DNA of 64,000 nucleotides from Bacillota bacterium (GCA_023433505.1 JAEZCO010000032.1:83733-147732); one strand, 5' to 3'; shown: positions 8,837 to 18,295, counted from the stretch's first letter. A program made the numbers and translations. Notes: generated by a model not told the origin, from the sequence alone.

Positions 8837-10132
8837 ATGAAAAAATCTTTAGCGATTGTCCTAAGTATTATGTTTGCGCTTGTTTTTGCATTACCCGGTG
8901 CTGCAGCTACAACAAAGAGCCCTGCTAAGGTAACCATCAAGTTTTTCTCAAACCTTCCCGACAGGAAAGCAAATCAGGGCCTTCTGGAACAGAAGATGAT
9001 CGACAGCTACCTTAAGGCAAACCCGAATGTGAAGATACAGCTGGAAGCATTGCAGGATGAGCCTTATAAACAGAAATTCAAGGCTTACACAGCATCAAAT
9101 TCAATCCCGGATGTTTACAGTGTATGGGGACAGCCGTCTTTCTTCGTACCTGTCATGAAAAACGGACTTGCCGCAGAATTGAAATTGAAGGATTATGACA
9201 GCTATGGGTTCTTCCCCGGCTCATTGAACGGCTTCAGCTATAACGGCAAATTGTACGGCCTGCCGAGAAATACCGATGAAATGGTGATCTTCTATAATAA
9301 GGACATATTTGCAAAGAACAATATAACCATTCCGACAACTTTTTCGCAGTTGATCGATATTTCCAAAAAACTCAGGGCAAACGGCATCATCCCTTGTGCA
9401 GTAAACGGCAAGGAAAAATGGACGCTGGCCATACTGTACCATGACCTAGCTTTAAAGATCAGCGGAGACGTCAAGCTTATCCCCAATGCAGTCAATAAAA
9501 AAGTTTCATTTGCAAAGAACGCAGACCTGAAAGAAGCTGCGAAACAGTTCAAGGCGCTGATGGATACGAAATTCTTCCAGGACTCCTTTACTTCCGCTGA
9601 TTACGGCGCAGGCAAAAACCTCTTCACACAGGGCAAAGCTGCCATGTTCTATATGGGTTCCTGGGAAATGGGCATGATTGCCGACACACAGATACCGGAA
9701 GATTTAAGGAAAAACCTGGGTGTCATGAAATTTCCGGCGGTTGACGGCGGCAAAGGAAAGATAACGGATGAAATGGCCTGGAACGGCGGCGGACATGCGA
9801 TTGCGGCCAAATCTAAAGTGAAGTCCGAAGCATTGAAATTACTGAATTACATTTATAAACCCGACAACTGGGCAAAGAATGCCTGGCAGATGGGCGTGTG
9901 CATGCCGGCCCAGAAGTTCGAAACCTATATGACAGGCAAAGAAACCGATGTTCAGAAGGATATTGTCAAAATATTGAACAGTGCAACCTCGTTGAGCGGC
10001 GTAACCATGAACGACCTCGGACTGCCGTCCTTCAAGACCGACAGTGAAAACCTGTGCCAGCAGCTGGCAGCCGGTATGATGACGCCCGAAAAGTTCCTGG
10101 AAGCGCTGGATAAGGCCGCATCCAAGAATTAA
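8837..10132 (+). CDS. Sugar ABC transporter substrate-binding protein, family 1 (CUT1)
   Basis: 431 residues, normal for family 1 extracellular solute-binding proteins that bring oligosaccharides to MalFG-type permeases. Residues 1-24 form a signal peptide ending in PGAAA; as in ChvE above there is no lipobox Cys, so anchoring may not be by lipid. Family segments include NGKLYGLPRNTDEMVIFYNKD and FTQGKAAMFYMGSWE. A stem-loop follows the gene and two permease genes come next in the same direction. The sugar is not determinable here; the locus resembles those for plant-derived oligosaccharides in Clostridia, which is inference only. Confidence 0.9.
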   Translation: MKKSLAIVLSIMFALVFALPGAAATTKSPAKVTIKFFSNLPDRKANQGLLEQKMIDSYLKANPNVKIQLEALQDEPYKQKFKAYTASNSIPDVYSVWGQPSFFVPVMKNGLAAELKLKDYDSYGFFPGSLNGFSYNGKLYGLPRNTDEMVIFYNKDIFAKNNITIPTTFSQLIDISKKLRANGIIPCAVNGKEKWTLAILYHDLALKISGDVKLIPNAVNKKVSFAKNADLKEAAKQFKALMDTKFFQDSFTSADYGAGKNLFTQGKAAMFYMGSWEMGMIADTQIPEDLRKNLGVMKFPAVDGGKGKITDEMAWNGGGHAIAAKSKVKSEALKLLNYIYKPDNWAKNAWQMGVCMPAQKFETYMTGKETDVQKDIVKILNSATSLSGVTMNDLGLPSFKTDSENLCQQLAAGMMTPEKFLEALDKAASKN

Positions 10133-10145
10133 ATAGACTCTGGAT

Positions 10146-10177
10146 GGAGCAGGAAAAAGATCAGCTTTTCCTGCTCC
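10146..10177 (+). terminator. Stem-loop after the binding-protein gene (attenuating terminator)
   Basis: A perfect 12-bp stem (GGAGCAGGAAAA with TTTTCCTGCTCC, 8-base loop) starts 13 bp after the stop codon and is followed by GGTTTCC, a poor T-tract. It probably stabilises the binding-protein mRNA and reduces read-through into the permeases. Confidence 0.6.
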
Positions 10178-10285
10178 GGTTTCCTTAATGCAGAGTGTGG
10201 TCAACATAATTGATCAACTGAGTTCAAGCGCATACTATATGGCAAAATCCACCATGGTCACATCTATTTTAAATAATCCACTAAG

Positions 10286-10306
10286 GCAGAGTAATACTCT
10301 GCTTTT
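10286..10306 (+). terminator. Second small hairpin before the permease genes
   Basis: GCAGAGT pairs with ACTCTGC across a 3-base loop and is followed by TTTT, 18 bp before the permease start. It could be a second attenuator limiting permease expression relative to the binding protein. The tight loop lowers confidence. Confidence 0.35.
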
Positions 10307-10323
10307 GTGATAAGGGTGATTCT

Positions 10324-11211
10324 ATGAATAAAGCGCTCAGCAACAAACTGGTTATTTTTTCGCTTGTACTGCCGGGAATATTGGTTTTCTTTTTTGCCAC
10401 CCTTTCTCCCATCATACTGAGTGCTTACTTCGGTATGACAGATTTTTCAGGGATTGGCATCCCGGCGTTTATCGGACTTTCGAACTTTATCAACATACTG
10501 ATAAACGACCCTACTTTTTACAGATCGCTTCTGAATTCCATGCTGCTAGGACTGGGCTTTATCATTATCCAGCATCCGCTTGCAATGACGTTTGCAATTT
10601 TTCTTGACCGGCTGGGGGGAAAGAGGGAAAAGTTCTTCAGGACGGTGTATTTTATACCCTGCGTCATATCCGTCGTTGTCACCTGTTCAATGTGGGTCAA
10701 TATCTTCAACCCGGATTATGGGGTGCTGAACAAAGTACTTGACATGCTCGGGCTCGGCTTTTTAAAACAGCAATGGCTGGGCGATCCCCGGATTGCAATT
10801 TGGTCCATTCTGGTGATTTGCATGTGGCAGGGCTTCGGGTGGGCTATGTTAATATACTACTCGGCGTTGAAGGGGATTTCCGAGGATTTGTATGAAGCTG
10901 CAAGGATTGACGGGTCAACAGGTTTCCATATGTATACAAGGATAACGCTTCCGCTGCTCAAGCCCGTCATTAAGGTGAATGTCACTCTTGCAATGATTTC
11001 GGCGCTCAAACAGATGGAAACGATTTATTTGACAACAAACGGCGGTCCCGGGGACAGTACCATGTTCCTGGCGAATTACCTTTACATAAAAGCCTTCAAC
11101 TCAAATGAATTCGGTTACGGGAATGCAATTTCCGTATTGTTTGTGGCAGTTTGCATCCTTCTGACGCTGCTGTTCAACAAAGTGATTAATACCGACAACA
11201 GTGACTATTAG
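10324..11211 (+). CDS. Sugar ABC transporter permease (MalF/LacF type)
   Basis: 295 residues with six predicted membrane segments. The cytoplasmic coupling motif that docks the ATPase reads EAARIDGSTGFHMYTRITLPLLKP (about residues 196-219), the EAA loop of CUT1 permeases. GTGATTCT precedes the ATG. It pairs with the next gene to form the import channel. No ATPase gene lies in this operon, so a shared MsmX-type ATPase encoded elsewhere is expected. Confidence 0.92.
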   Translation: MNKALSNKLVIFSLVLPGILVFFFATLSPIILSAYFGMTDFSGIGIPAFIGLSNFINILINDPTFYRSLLNSMLLGLGFIIIQHPLAMTFAIFLDRLGGKREKFFRTVYFIPCVISVVVTCSMWVNIFNPDYGVLNKVLDMLGLGFLKQQWLGDPRIAIWSILVICMWQGFGWAMLIYYSALKGISEDLYEAARIDGSTGFHMYTRITLPLLKPVIKVNVTLAMISALKQMETIYLTTNGGPGDSTMFLANYLYIKAFNSNEFGYGNAISVLFVAVCILLTLLFNKVINTDNSDY

Positions 11212-11222
11212 TGGAGGAAAAG

Positions 11223-12065
11223 ATGGAAAAGAACGTAAAGCAAATAAATATATCCAATAAGATTATCTTATTCATCATGTCGGTATTTGCCATAGTCCAA
11301 ATATTCCCGTTGATCTGGCTGGTTGATTTTTCACTTTGCCAGAACAGCGATTTTTATGTATCAAACATATTGATATGGCCAGACCCTCCGCAATTTGAGA
11401 ATTATTGGGTTGCATGGACGGACGGAGAGGTGGGCAGATTTCTGATCAACAGCATCATCGTCACAGGTTTGTCCATCGCATTGACGGTCGTACTGTCTTT
11501 AATGCTGAGCTACGCCTTTGTCAGGATGAAATGGAAATATAGCGGGATCACCATGGGGATTTTGATGCTTGGAATGATGATTCCGATTCATGCCACTTTA
11601 CTCCCTAATTTTTTCACATTTCAATATTTACACCTTATTGATACCTATCAAGGCCTCATTATCCCCTATGTTGCTGTTTCACTGCCCCAAGGGATTTTCC
11701 TGCTGTCCGGCTTCCTCAAAACCCTGCAGCGTTCCATTGAGGAATCTGCCATTATGGATGGCTGCAGCATATACGGCATCATATTCAGGATAGTCCTGCC
11801 CATGATAAAGCCTGCTGTAGTCACAGTAGCAATAATGACCTTCTTCAACTGCTGGAATGAATTCATCATGGCTGTAACCTACCTTACGAAAAACGATTTC
11901 AGGACGCTTCCGTTTTCGGTGCTGAATTTTGCCGGACAATACTCCTCGGATTATTCCAAACAGTTTGCAGTAATGACGCTTACAGCCATTCCTGCTATAG
12001 CTGTGTATTTCTTGCTGAACGAACAGATTACAAAAGGTATAACAATGGGGGCCGTTAAAGGCTAG
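11223..12065 (+). CDS. Sugar ABC transporter permease (MalG/LacG type)
   Basis: About 280 residues with six membrane segments; the EAA loop reads EESAIMDGCSIYGIIFRIVLP. I start it at the ATG at 11223, because GTGGAGGAAAAG just upstream serves as its ribosome site; an upstream in-frame GTG at 11211 would include that site in the protein. The C-terminus (EQITKGITMGAVKG) is typical of MalG-like proteins. It ends 32 bp from the convergent end of the surface-protein gene. Confidence 0.92.
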   Translation: MEKNVKQINISNKIILFIMSVFAIVQIFPLIWLVDFSLCQNSDFYVSNILIWPDPPQFENYWVAWTDGEVGRFLINSIIVTGLSIALTVVLSLMLSYAFVRMKWKYSGITMGILMLGMMIPIHATLLPNFFTFQYLHLIDTYQGLIIPYVAVSLPQGIFLLSGFLKTLQRSIEESAIMDGCSIYGIIFRIVLPMIKPAVVTVAIMTFFNCWNEFIMAVTYLTKNDFRTLPFSVLNFAGQYSSDYSKQFAVMTLTAIPAIAVYFLLNEQITKGITMGAVKG

Positions 12066-12097
12066 CGCGAGAATAACAATTTATCTGCCAGATCCCG

Positions 12098-14275
12098 CTA
12101 TATTTGATCTTTCTTGCTCTTTTCAGCGAATACGTTTGACCTCAATTGTATTTGTGACGTACGTATTACCTTAGAAACAACGACGCTAGAGACAATAATT
12201 GAAATAATACCGAAGGCGATAAGAATCGTTATCCACCACTGAAATGCCGGCTTCTTGGCGGGATTATCCTTGTCTGGGCTTCCGTCGTCTGCCGGCTTCG
12301 TGATTTCGGTGGAAAACTTGTTTTCGAGGGTATGCTGTTCGCCTTTGTCATCCGTATAGGTGATTGTGTATTTGCCGTTTGTACTGCCATAATCCTCGGT
12401 GAAGCCTTCCGTCATCGACAGCATGCCCACCAGGACGTTTATCGTCCCGTTTCCCGCTTCACCTGGCTTAATATCGCCGAGAAAAGCACTCGAAACAGGG
12501 AACAGGCCGGCTCCCGATATGCTTGCCGTCACATTTCGGAGGGTACTTTTACCCACATTGAAAACATTGGCCGGGACGGATAAGGATTTGCCCGAAACCA
12601 CCGACTGCGGTACTGAGACCGGGTCATAGGAGATTTTCGCCGGCTGTGTTACCTCAATAAGATATTTGAGTACCGAGTTATAGGTACCGCCGTAAATGTC
12701 GCCATAATCAAGGGTCACGGAAAAGGATTGGACACCGGCAAGCACATCCGAAGTCGTTTTAAATTTGATTGACACGGATTTTTTACCCCCGCCGGCGATG
12801 GTTCCGAGCAGGAGGTTGTTGTTAGTCTGCGCGGGCAGGATGCCGGCGGCCTCGCTCCCGTAGGATAGTCTGGCCCCGCGGGCAGACATGCTTCCAATGT
12901 TTGACACCGTCAGATTAACTGTAAACTCCGTATTTCCGCCGATTGTACCAGGGGTGACATCACATTTGCTGACAAAGAGCTGCGGGACGTCAACGGTTGG
13001 TTTAGCATTGGGGTCCGCAAGCGCCCGGCCATCGGTGATGGTGACATAGACAGGAAATGCCTGTGACACCTTTGTTCCAGCCTTGTCAAGATATTCCGCG
13101 GTCAGGGTGACGGGGTAAATGCCGTTTATGCGGCTTGCTGACAGCGGTATTTCCAGAGTAAAAACATAACGGCCGTCCCCATGGAGGGATTTGCTGTAAT
13201 TGCCGAAGACGAAGGGGCTGTCTGCCGTCGTGCCGAGGTTGGCGGTGAGGTTCACATCACCGGTGTAAGTGCTGCCTACCAGCGGAAGGACAAGGATGAC
13301 CTTTCCGTCCGAAACCTTCGGGACGTAACCCTGCGCGTAAGTCCTGTCCATGCCGTCATAGAGCGAGGCGCCGTCAATATTGAGCTGATTGGCAGGGGGC
13401 TGCTCGGGGGTGTCCGGGTTCAGTCCGTCCGTGATGTTGACATAAACCGTGAAGCTCTGGGTAGAGGCCGATCCGGCTGCATTGAGATAGCTGACGTTGA
13501 GGACGACAGGGTACGACCCGTTGATACGGCCTGGCATAAGAGGGATATTCAGTGAGAACAAATAAGACCTTGAACCGATGGCCGTCTGCGCATAGTTGCT
13601 GAAAACAAACGGGCTGCCGGCTGTTGCACCCAGGTCTGCGGTTATCGTCACTTTGTTGTCGTAGGTCGTCCCTAATAGAGGAAGTACGATATTGACGCTG
13701 CCGTTCTGGACTGTCGGCGTATAGCCGTTGGTATATGTTTTCGACATGCCTGTATACAAATGGCTGGAGTCAATGTACAACTGGCCGCTGATGATGACCG
13801 GGTCCGGGGGAGCGGGGGCGTTTGGGTCATCGCCGTCCCTGATTGTCAGATAAACCGGATAATCCTGCGTGTTGACATTGGCGGACGAATCGGTATACCG
13901 TAATTTGAATATAACCGGATAGGTACCGTTAACACGTTCAAATTTCAGCGGCAGCGACAGGCGGATGACAAATGCCTCTGTATCTGATGCGCGGGTGACG
14001 TCAAACTCGTAATTGCCGTAGGAAAACGGTGTATCGTCGCCCGTGCCGATGACCGGCGTGACAGTGATGCTCATGACAGAGCTGTCCGAGCATTTCAGCG
14101 GAAGGACAAAGTTGGCATTGCCGTTGGAAATTGTCGGCACATAGCCCTCGGCATATGTTTTCGTCATATCGTCATATTTGGTGGTTGTGTCAACACTCAG
14201 CGCACCGCCGGCGGCATATGTGGCAGCCGGCAGCACCAGGGTGATAAGAATGATAAATATAAGCAATCTTTTCAT
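12098..14275 (-). CDS. Secreted, membrane-anchored repeat protein with CARDB-like domains
   Basis: 725 residues, not recognised as a named family. Residues 1-21 are a signal peptide. Three homologous units of about 130 residues follow, each opening with the pattern ...YxxMxKTYxxGYxP and containing (I/V)xLPL, SPFxFxNY and RINGxYPV, and ending in a ...VYVxITDG segment. The linkers are Pro/Asp-rich. Residues 430-660 look like two CARDB/NEW3-type beta-sandwich domains. A single membrane helix lies at about 680-705, followed by a short basic tail, so nearly all of the protein faces outward. The ATPase gene overlaps its start by 4 bp (ATGA), so it is co-translated with an ABC exporter. It may shape or present the exporter's substrate at the cell surface. 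Confidence 0.8.
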   Translation of the reverse strand: MKRLLIFIILITLVLPAATYAAGGALSVDTTTKYDDMTKTYAEGYVPTISNGNANFVLPLKCSDSSVMSITVTPVIGTGDDTPFSYGNYEFDVTRASDTEAFVIRLSLPLKFERVNGTYPVIFKLRYTDSSANVNTQDYPVYLTIRDGDDPNAPAPPDPVIISGQLYIDSSHLYTGMSKTYTNGYTPTVQNGSVNIVLPLLGTTYDNKVTITADLGATAGSPFVFSNYAQTAIGSRSYLFSLNIPLMPGRINGSYPVVLNVSYLNAAGSASTQSFTVYVNITDGLNPDTPEQPPANQLNIDGASLYDGMDRTYAQGYVPKVSDGKVILVLPLVGSTYTGDVNLTANLGTTADSPFVFGNYSKSLHGDGRYVFTLEIPLSASRINGIYPVTLTAEYLDKAGTKVSQAFPVYVTITDGRALADPNAKPTVDVPQLFVSKCDVTPGTIGGNTEFTVNLTVSNIGSMSARGARLSYGSEAAGILPAQTNNNLLLGTIAGGGKKSVSIKFKTTSDVLAGVQSFSVTLDYGDIYGGTYNSVLKYLIEVTQPAKISYDPVSVPQSVVSGKSLSVPANVFNVGKSTLRNVTASISGAGLFPVSSAFLGDIKPGEAGNGTINVLVGMLSMTEGFTEDYGSTNGKYTITYTDDKGEQHTLENKFSTEITKPADDGSPDKDNPAKKPAFQWWITILIAFGIISIIVSSVVVSKVIRTSQIQLRSNVFAEKSKKDQI

Positions 14276-14925
14276 GTTTTTACCTCACGTATCAGTGACA
14301 TAATACCTGCATCCATTTCACAGACCGTATCGCACAGCTCGTCAATATCGCCCTGATTATGGCTGGCCAGAAGAATGGTTTTGCCGGCGTCCCTCAATTC
14401 CTTAATGAGCTGCCGCATAGCCCTTACGCCGTTTTTGTCCAGGCCGTTCAGCGGTTCATCCAGGATAAGCAGCGACGGGTCCTCCATAATGGCCTGTGCT
14501 ATACCGAGCCGCTGACGCATACCGAGCGAATATTTGCCTACCGGCTTCCTCAGCATGGGGTCCAAACCGACCCGGCGTATGGCCGCGGCTATTTCTGAAA
14601 GTGTTATCCGTTTTCGGAGCGACGCCAATATTTCCAGATTCTTCATGCCGCTCAGATGCGGCAGAAACCCGGGAGTTTCGATGATGAGCCCCAAATCCGG
14701 AGGGAAGTCGGTGTCTTTACCGATATGTAATCCATTAACGGTTACGATGCCCTCCGTGGGGAGGAGGAAACCGCAAATGCATTTCATCAGCACGGTTTTC
14801 CCGCTGCCGTTGTTGCCGACAATGCCATGGATCAGGCCTGCCTCGAAATTGCGGCTGACATTTTTTACAACGCGTTCATGTCCAAAGTCTTTTGACACAT
14901 TTTGGATGTTGACGGCAATGTTCAT
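14272..14925 (-). CDS. ABC transporter ATP-binding protein
   Basis: 217 residues, a compact ATPase of the antibiotic/lantibiotic exporter type. Walker A is GNNGSGKTV, with Val in place of the usual final Thr or Ser; the signature is a YSLGMRQR variant and Walker B is LLILDEPLNGLD. A ribosome site GAGGGA precedes the ATG and only 3 bp separate it from the permease gene upstream. It would energise the two adjacent permeases. Confidence 0.9.
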   Translation of the reverse strand: MNIAVNIQNVSKDFGHERVVKNVSRNFEAGLIHGIVGNNGSGKTVLMKCICGFLLPTEGIVTVNGLHIGKDTDFPPDLGLIIETPGFLPHLSGMKNLEILASLRKRITLSEIAAAIRRVGLDPMLRKPVGKYSLGMRQRLGIAQAIMEDPSLLILDEPLNGLDKNGVRAMRQLIKELRDAGKTILLASHNQGDIDELCDTVCEMDAGIMSLIREVKT

Positions 14926-14928
14926 CCG

Positions 14929-15822
14929 TTATCCCTCCGTCCCTGCAAAGCTGAAGCTGAATTTCCGTACCGCCTGAAGTGCCAGGCAATAGCAAAGGGC
15001 TATGAGTATGAAGAAGATCATACAAGTTTGCCATAACCGTGGGAGCAGGTCATATCCAAAGTTATGCATGTGATACGTCGCATGGTTGAGCGGAGACAGC
15101 CAGCCCATCGCCACATTGGCCTTATACATCAGATAATCGGGTACTTTAAAAACTGTTTTGATGGTTTCAGGGTTAAAGAAAAACCCGAACAGGCTAAAAA
15201 CGAAAACGCTGACAACGCCGGCCAGCTGTCCTTTTCTCAAACGGAAAACAAGCAGGATAAACACCATGAGCAAAGTATAAAGAAGCATTAGCGCGAAGAT
15301 GGTGGCAGTAACCGCATAAGGCTTTGACATTTCCAGCGTCTTGACGAACGCCGGCAGGGCAACGGCTTTTCCGGCTCCGGAGTATCCGAGGATAACGGCG
15401 GTTTCGCTCCACCTATTTCCGAAAAAAGACTGCTTTATGCATACAAGCGAGGTCGCCGCCAGGATAAATACAAGATATATAAAAGTAGCGCAAACGATAT
15501 ACAGCACCTGTCCGGTCAGCCATGTTCTGCGGTCGATTCTCACCAGATAAAACGGTGTTCCGCTTGACAAAAACGGAAGGTCGGCAAAGAGAAGCATCAG
15601 GAGCGTTGAGGACAGAAGGATGGAATTGCTGTCTCCGAAGGTCCAGACAAAGGCCTCCAGGAATTGCAGGGTCGTCTTATATTCCTTGGCAAAATTCACG
15701 GCTTTATCCGACAGCAGGAAGCACAGGACAAAGGCCAGGCAAAAGGTAATGACGATGCGCGGATTTTTGTGCCATTGCCGGAAGTCATAGGCGGCAACGG
15801 ATAAGACCTGGTGTATTTTCAT
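14929..15822 (-). CDS. ABC-2-like permease subunit B
   Basis: About 297 residues with six or so hydrophobic segments and no conserved soluble domain, as expected of ABC-2-type exporter permeases. I start it at the ATG at 15822, which overlaps the stop of the upstream permease gene (ATGA); the frame is open further upstream but that stretch runs inside the neighbour. It would pair with the other permease and the ATPase. The substrate is unknown. Confidence 0.85.
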   Translation of the reverse strand: MKIHQVLSVAAYDFRQWHKNPRIVITFCLAFVLCFLLSDKAVNFAKEYKTTLQFLEAFVWTFGDSNSILLSSTLLMLLFADLPFLSSGTPFYLVRIDRRTWLTGQVLYIVCATFIYLVFILAATSLVCIKQSFFGNRWSETAVILGYSGAGKAVALPAFVKTLEMSKPYAVTATIFALMLLYTLLMVFILLVFRLRKGQLAGVVSVFVFSLFGFFFNPETIKTVFKVPDYLMYKANVAMGWLSPLNHATYHMHNFGYDLLPRLWQTCMIFFILIALCYCLALQAVRKFSFSFAGTEG

Positions 15823-16583
15823 AATTGACCGATCCTTTTTCTGGCGCAGGAGGCGAAGCAAAGCGCCGTTATTATTGTCAGCTCCGTCAGCAGAAGGATC
15901 ACGCCGAAGTTCCCGAACATCCAGGCCTCCGACGGGTGGAGCCATTCCCTTGGATAAAGCACGTACAGGGTATCGAAATACCGTTCATAAAGTATGACCA
16001 GGAGGTAGAATAAGACGAAAGGCGATGCATAGGCCATATGTTTGCTGCCCGTCAGCGCGGCAAAGGTCATGCCGGTTACCGACCAGAACGCGCCGGAGAA
16101 GAAGAACAGCAGCAGGCTTCCCATGAGCGCCGAAACATTGCCGGCCGTACCGCCGCCATTTGCCTGCGCCGCTTCCGACGGGGAGAGAATCAGCGCCGCA
16201 CCAATATAAGATACGAGGATTCCCAGAGCAACAACAAGTCCGCCTGAAAGGGCACAGCCGATAAGCTTGCCCCAAATATACCGGCTGACAGTGATGCGCG
16301 GAAGGTATTCCTTGATATAGCCGCTTTTCATATCGTCCACAAAGGACGCGGTAAAAGGCAGAGTGCAAAGGATGGGCAGTGCCAGCGACATATTGTCCGA
16401 TGTCAGCGCCTTAAAAATCAGCTCCGCGTGAAATCCGTTCGGCAGCAGCTCCGTGGCCCGGAGCGCGCCGGTGATGGGGTCCGCCGACGTCAGGAGTATG
16501 ACCGCGGCAATTCCAATCAGACCAAACATAAATCCGGAGCTGAATACCGCCTGCCTGATATTTGAACGAATCGCCTTTGCCAT
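15819..16583 (-). CDS. ABC-2-like permease subunit A
   Basis: 254 residues, six hydrophobic segments, with a short segment resembling ABC-2 permeases (DDMKSGYIKEYLPRITVSRYIWGK at about residues 89-112, a cytoplasmic loop). First gene of the exporter operon, 200 bp downstream of the lipoprotein gene and separated from it by a terminator and by a pair of TGTAAR boxes. The function is inferred from the neighbouring ATPase. Confidence 0.85.
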   Translation of the reverse strand: MAKAIRSNIRQAVFSSGFMFGLIGIAAVILLTSADPITGALRATELLPNGFHAELIFKALTSDNMSLALPILCTLPFTASFVDDMKSGYIKEYLPRITVSRYIWGKLIGCALSGGLVVALGILVSYIGAALILSPSEAAQANGGGTAGNVSALMGSLLLFFFSGAFWSVTGMTFAALTGSKHMAYASPFVLFYLLVILYERYFDTLYVLYPREWLHPSEAWMFGNFGVILLLTELTIITALCFASCARKRIGQL

Positions 16584-16672
16584 ACCGTGATCATCCTTTC
16601 ATGATTCAAAATTCTTTCACCGAGCCCTTTCCCTTATGGTAAAACAGGTCCGGAAAAAAAACCTTAATAAGA

Positions 16673-16689
16673 TGTAAATGAAATGTAAG
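16673..16689 (-). promoter_or_regulatory. Probable response-regulator box upstream of the ABC exporter
   Basis: TGTAAA at 16673 and TGTAAG at 16684 are direct repeats 11 bp apart, the layout bound by OmpR/PhoB-type regulators. They lie 90-106 bp upstream of the exporter start. The same arrangement occurs upstream of the regulator gene at 20474-20490, so this is probably the regulator's operator. Confidence 0.6.
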
Positions 16690-16713
16690 TCTTTTGGGTG
16701 ATACGCAGCAGAA

Positions 16714-16744
16714 AAGCAGGCATGTCACAGATGCCTGCTTCATC
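16714..16744 (-). terminator. Intrinsic terminator after the lipoprotein gene
   Basis: A perfect 10-bp stem (AAGCAGGCAT with ATGCCTGCTT, 7-base loop). On the minus strand it is followed by TTCTG after the stem's own TT, giving a modest T-tract. It separates the regulator-kinase-lipoprotein transcript from the exporter operon. Confidence 0.65.
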
Positions 16745-16783
16745 CTTCCGTTCCATTCCGCCGCTGCTGTGGCTTTCAGGCAA

Positions 16784-18295
16784 TTAATACCCCAGGCTGC
16801 GGTTGATGATACTGCCGTCAATGGCATTAACGGTCAGAATCGGAACACCGGAGTCGTCATACCGTTTGGTTTTCCCATCGACTTCCACAACATAGGTCAT
16901 TGTTCCAAGAAAATCCCATACGGGGACAAGGAGACCTGAATCCCGTTTGTTTTCTTCGGTTATCCTGGTTAAGCCGAACTTTATATGGTCGACCTTGATC
17001 TCCAATGCCTTCAGATTCGGGCTGCCGGCTGCCACGCCGTCCCACGCGTTGACTGCCAATGCCATCGTGCCGAAAACCTTGGTGACGTCGTCAAAGGAGA
17101 TGACATTCGAATTTTCGGTCACCGTATCGGTGACAAGATAGGGCGACTGCCATTCAAATCCCACAATGCCGGAATCGTCGATGGCAAAGGTCATATCCTC
17201 ATACGGCCAGGGCGCCGTTTGCGCATCTTTTTCAACCTTTATGCAGTCCCAGGGGGTATAAGTGGCGGTAACCCCGCTCACACTCCGCCCGTAACGCAGG
17301 AACCAGACTGACTTACGCGGGTTGGCGTACTTCGTTTGATCGGGCGTCCGGTCGTAGTTGCCGCCGTATTTGATGTCGGAGGAATAACACGTCATATTGC
17401 CAATACCCAAAGCGGCGATGAGCGCTTCGGCTTTTGCTTTCGCGTCATTTTCCGAGAGGGTCACCTTAGGAATTTGAGCCAGTTCCTCTGAAGATATGTA
17501 CGAGCTATAGCCTTGGGCTTCCGCATGCTTAATTTCATCCTCCGACGAAAAATAGCTCATTTCCTGTGCAAAGGTGTTCTTCTCAGAAGCATATCGTATA
17601 AAATTCCCGGCTTCTTTTGCATAGTTGTAGACTCGCAGGCTCTTATGGTCGCCCTGTGCCGTCACAGCCAGTGCATAAAGCTTGTCTCCGGCTGCATAAT
17701 CCACATCCTGCTTCATAGGCTGCAGCTTGCCGTCAATAGGGACATCCGTCCTTTTATCCGGTGCGGTTTTCAGCAGCTCCTTCAATTCTGCAAGCTTCGC
17801 ATCGAGCATGCCCGCTGCTTTGAGGTTCTTTTCACTGTTATCTGAAGGCGCAGACTGCTTGGCGGCCCGGATCTCCATAATCTGCTGCTGTATCTCGCTC
17901 TTGGTCAGCTGATATGCGTCCCCGGAGATTAAGCTGCCGCCGCCCATCAACTGGCTGATAAGGACATCTACCTGTGCCTGGGTAATTTTCCATCTTTCTA
18001 CCCGCTGCACGGACACGCCGCTCACGTCAGGGATCTGCACATCCGCGTCCACATGGATAGTGACCTTGCCCTTTGCATCGGCCAGGTCCGTTTTGTAGGT
18101 CTGAAGCGCGCCTAATTTTTCAGCCAGCGACATTCCCTGTCCCTGGGTCTCCGCCCCGCTGACGGTCTGCGTAGCTTTTTCAATCATATTCTCCAGGTTT
18201 TTCTCAACCACGATATCCTTTTCCGGCGTCGCCTGGCACGCCGCCGCATTGATCAGTATCAAAAGGGATAAGACAAGCATTCCGGTCTTCTTCAT
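16784..18295 (-). CDS. Putative lipoprotein of unknown function in two-component/ABC locus
   Basis: 503 residues. The N-terminus has a signal peptide with a lipobox-like AAAC, placing the Cys at about residue 20, so the protein is probably lipid-anchored on the outer face of the membrane. I recognise no catalytic motif. The sequence is mixed alpha/beta with a helical Gln/Lys/Glu-rich part around residues 30-180 and a C-terminal half with several YDD/WDF segments. Similar large lipoproteins accompany kinase-regulator and ABC-exporter clusters in Clostridia. It lies between the kinase and the exporter, and could act as an accessory sensor or a substrate-binding part. Confidence 0.75.
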   Translation of the reverse strand: MKKTGMLVLSLLILINAAACQATPEKDIVVEKNLENMIEKATQTVSGAETQGQGMSLAEKLGALQTYKTDLADAKGKVTIHVDADVQIPDVSGVSVQRVERWKITQAQVDVLISQLMGGGSLISGDAYQLTKSEIQQQIMEIRAAKQSAPSDNSEKNLKAAGMLDAKLAELKELLKTAPDKRTDVPIDGKLQPMKQDVDYAAGDKLYALAVTAQGDHKSLRVYNYAKEAGNFIRYASEKNTFAQEMSYFSSEDEIKHAEAQGYSSYISSEELAQIPKVTLSENDAKAKAEALIAALGIGNMTCYSSDIKYGGNYDRTPDQTKYANPRKSVWFLRYGRSVSGVTATYTPWDCIKVEKDAQTAPWPYEDMTFAIDDSGIVGFEWQSPYLVTDTVTENSNVISFDDVTKVFGTMALAVNAWDGVAAGSPNLKALEIKVDHIKFGLTRITEENKRDSGLLVPVWDFLGTMTYVVEVDGKTKRYDDSGVPILTVNAIDGSIINRSLGY

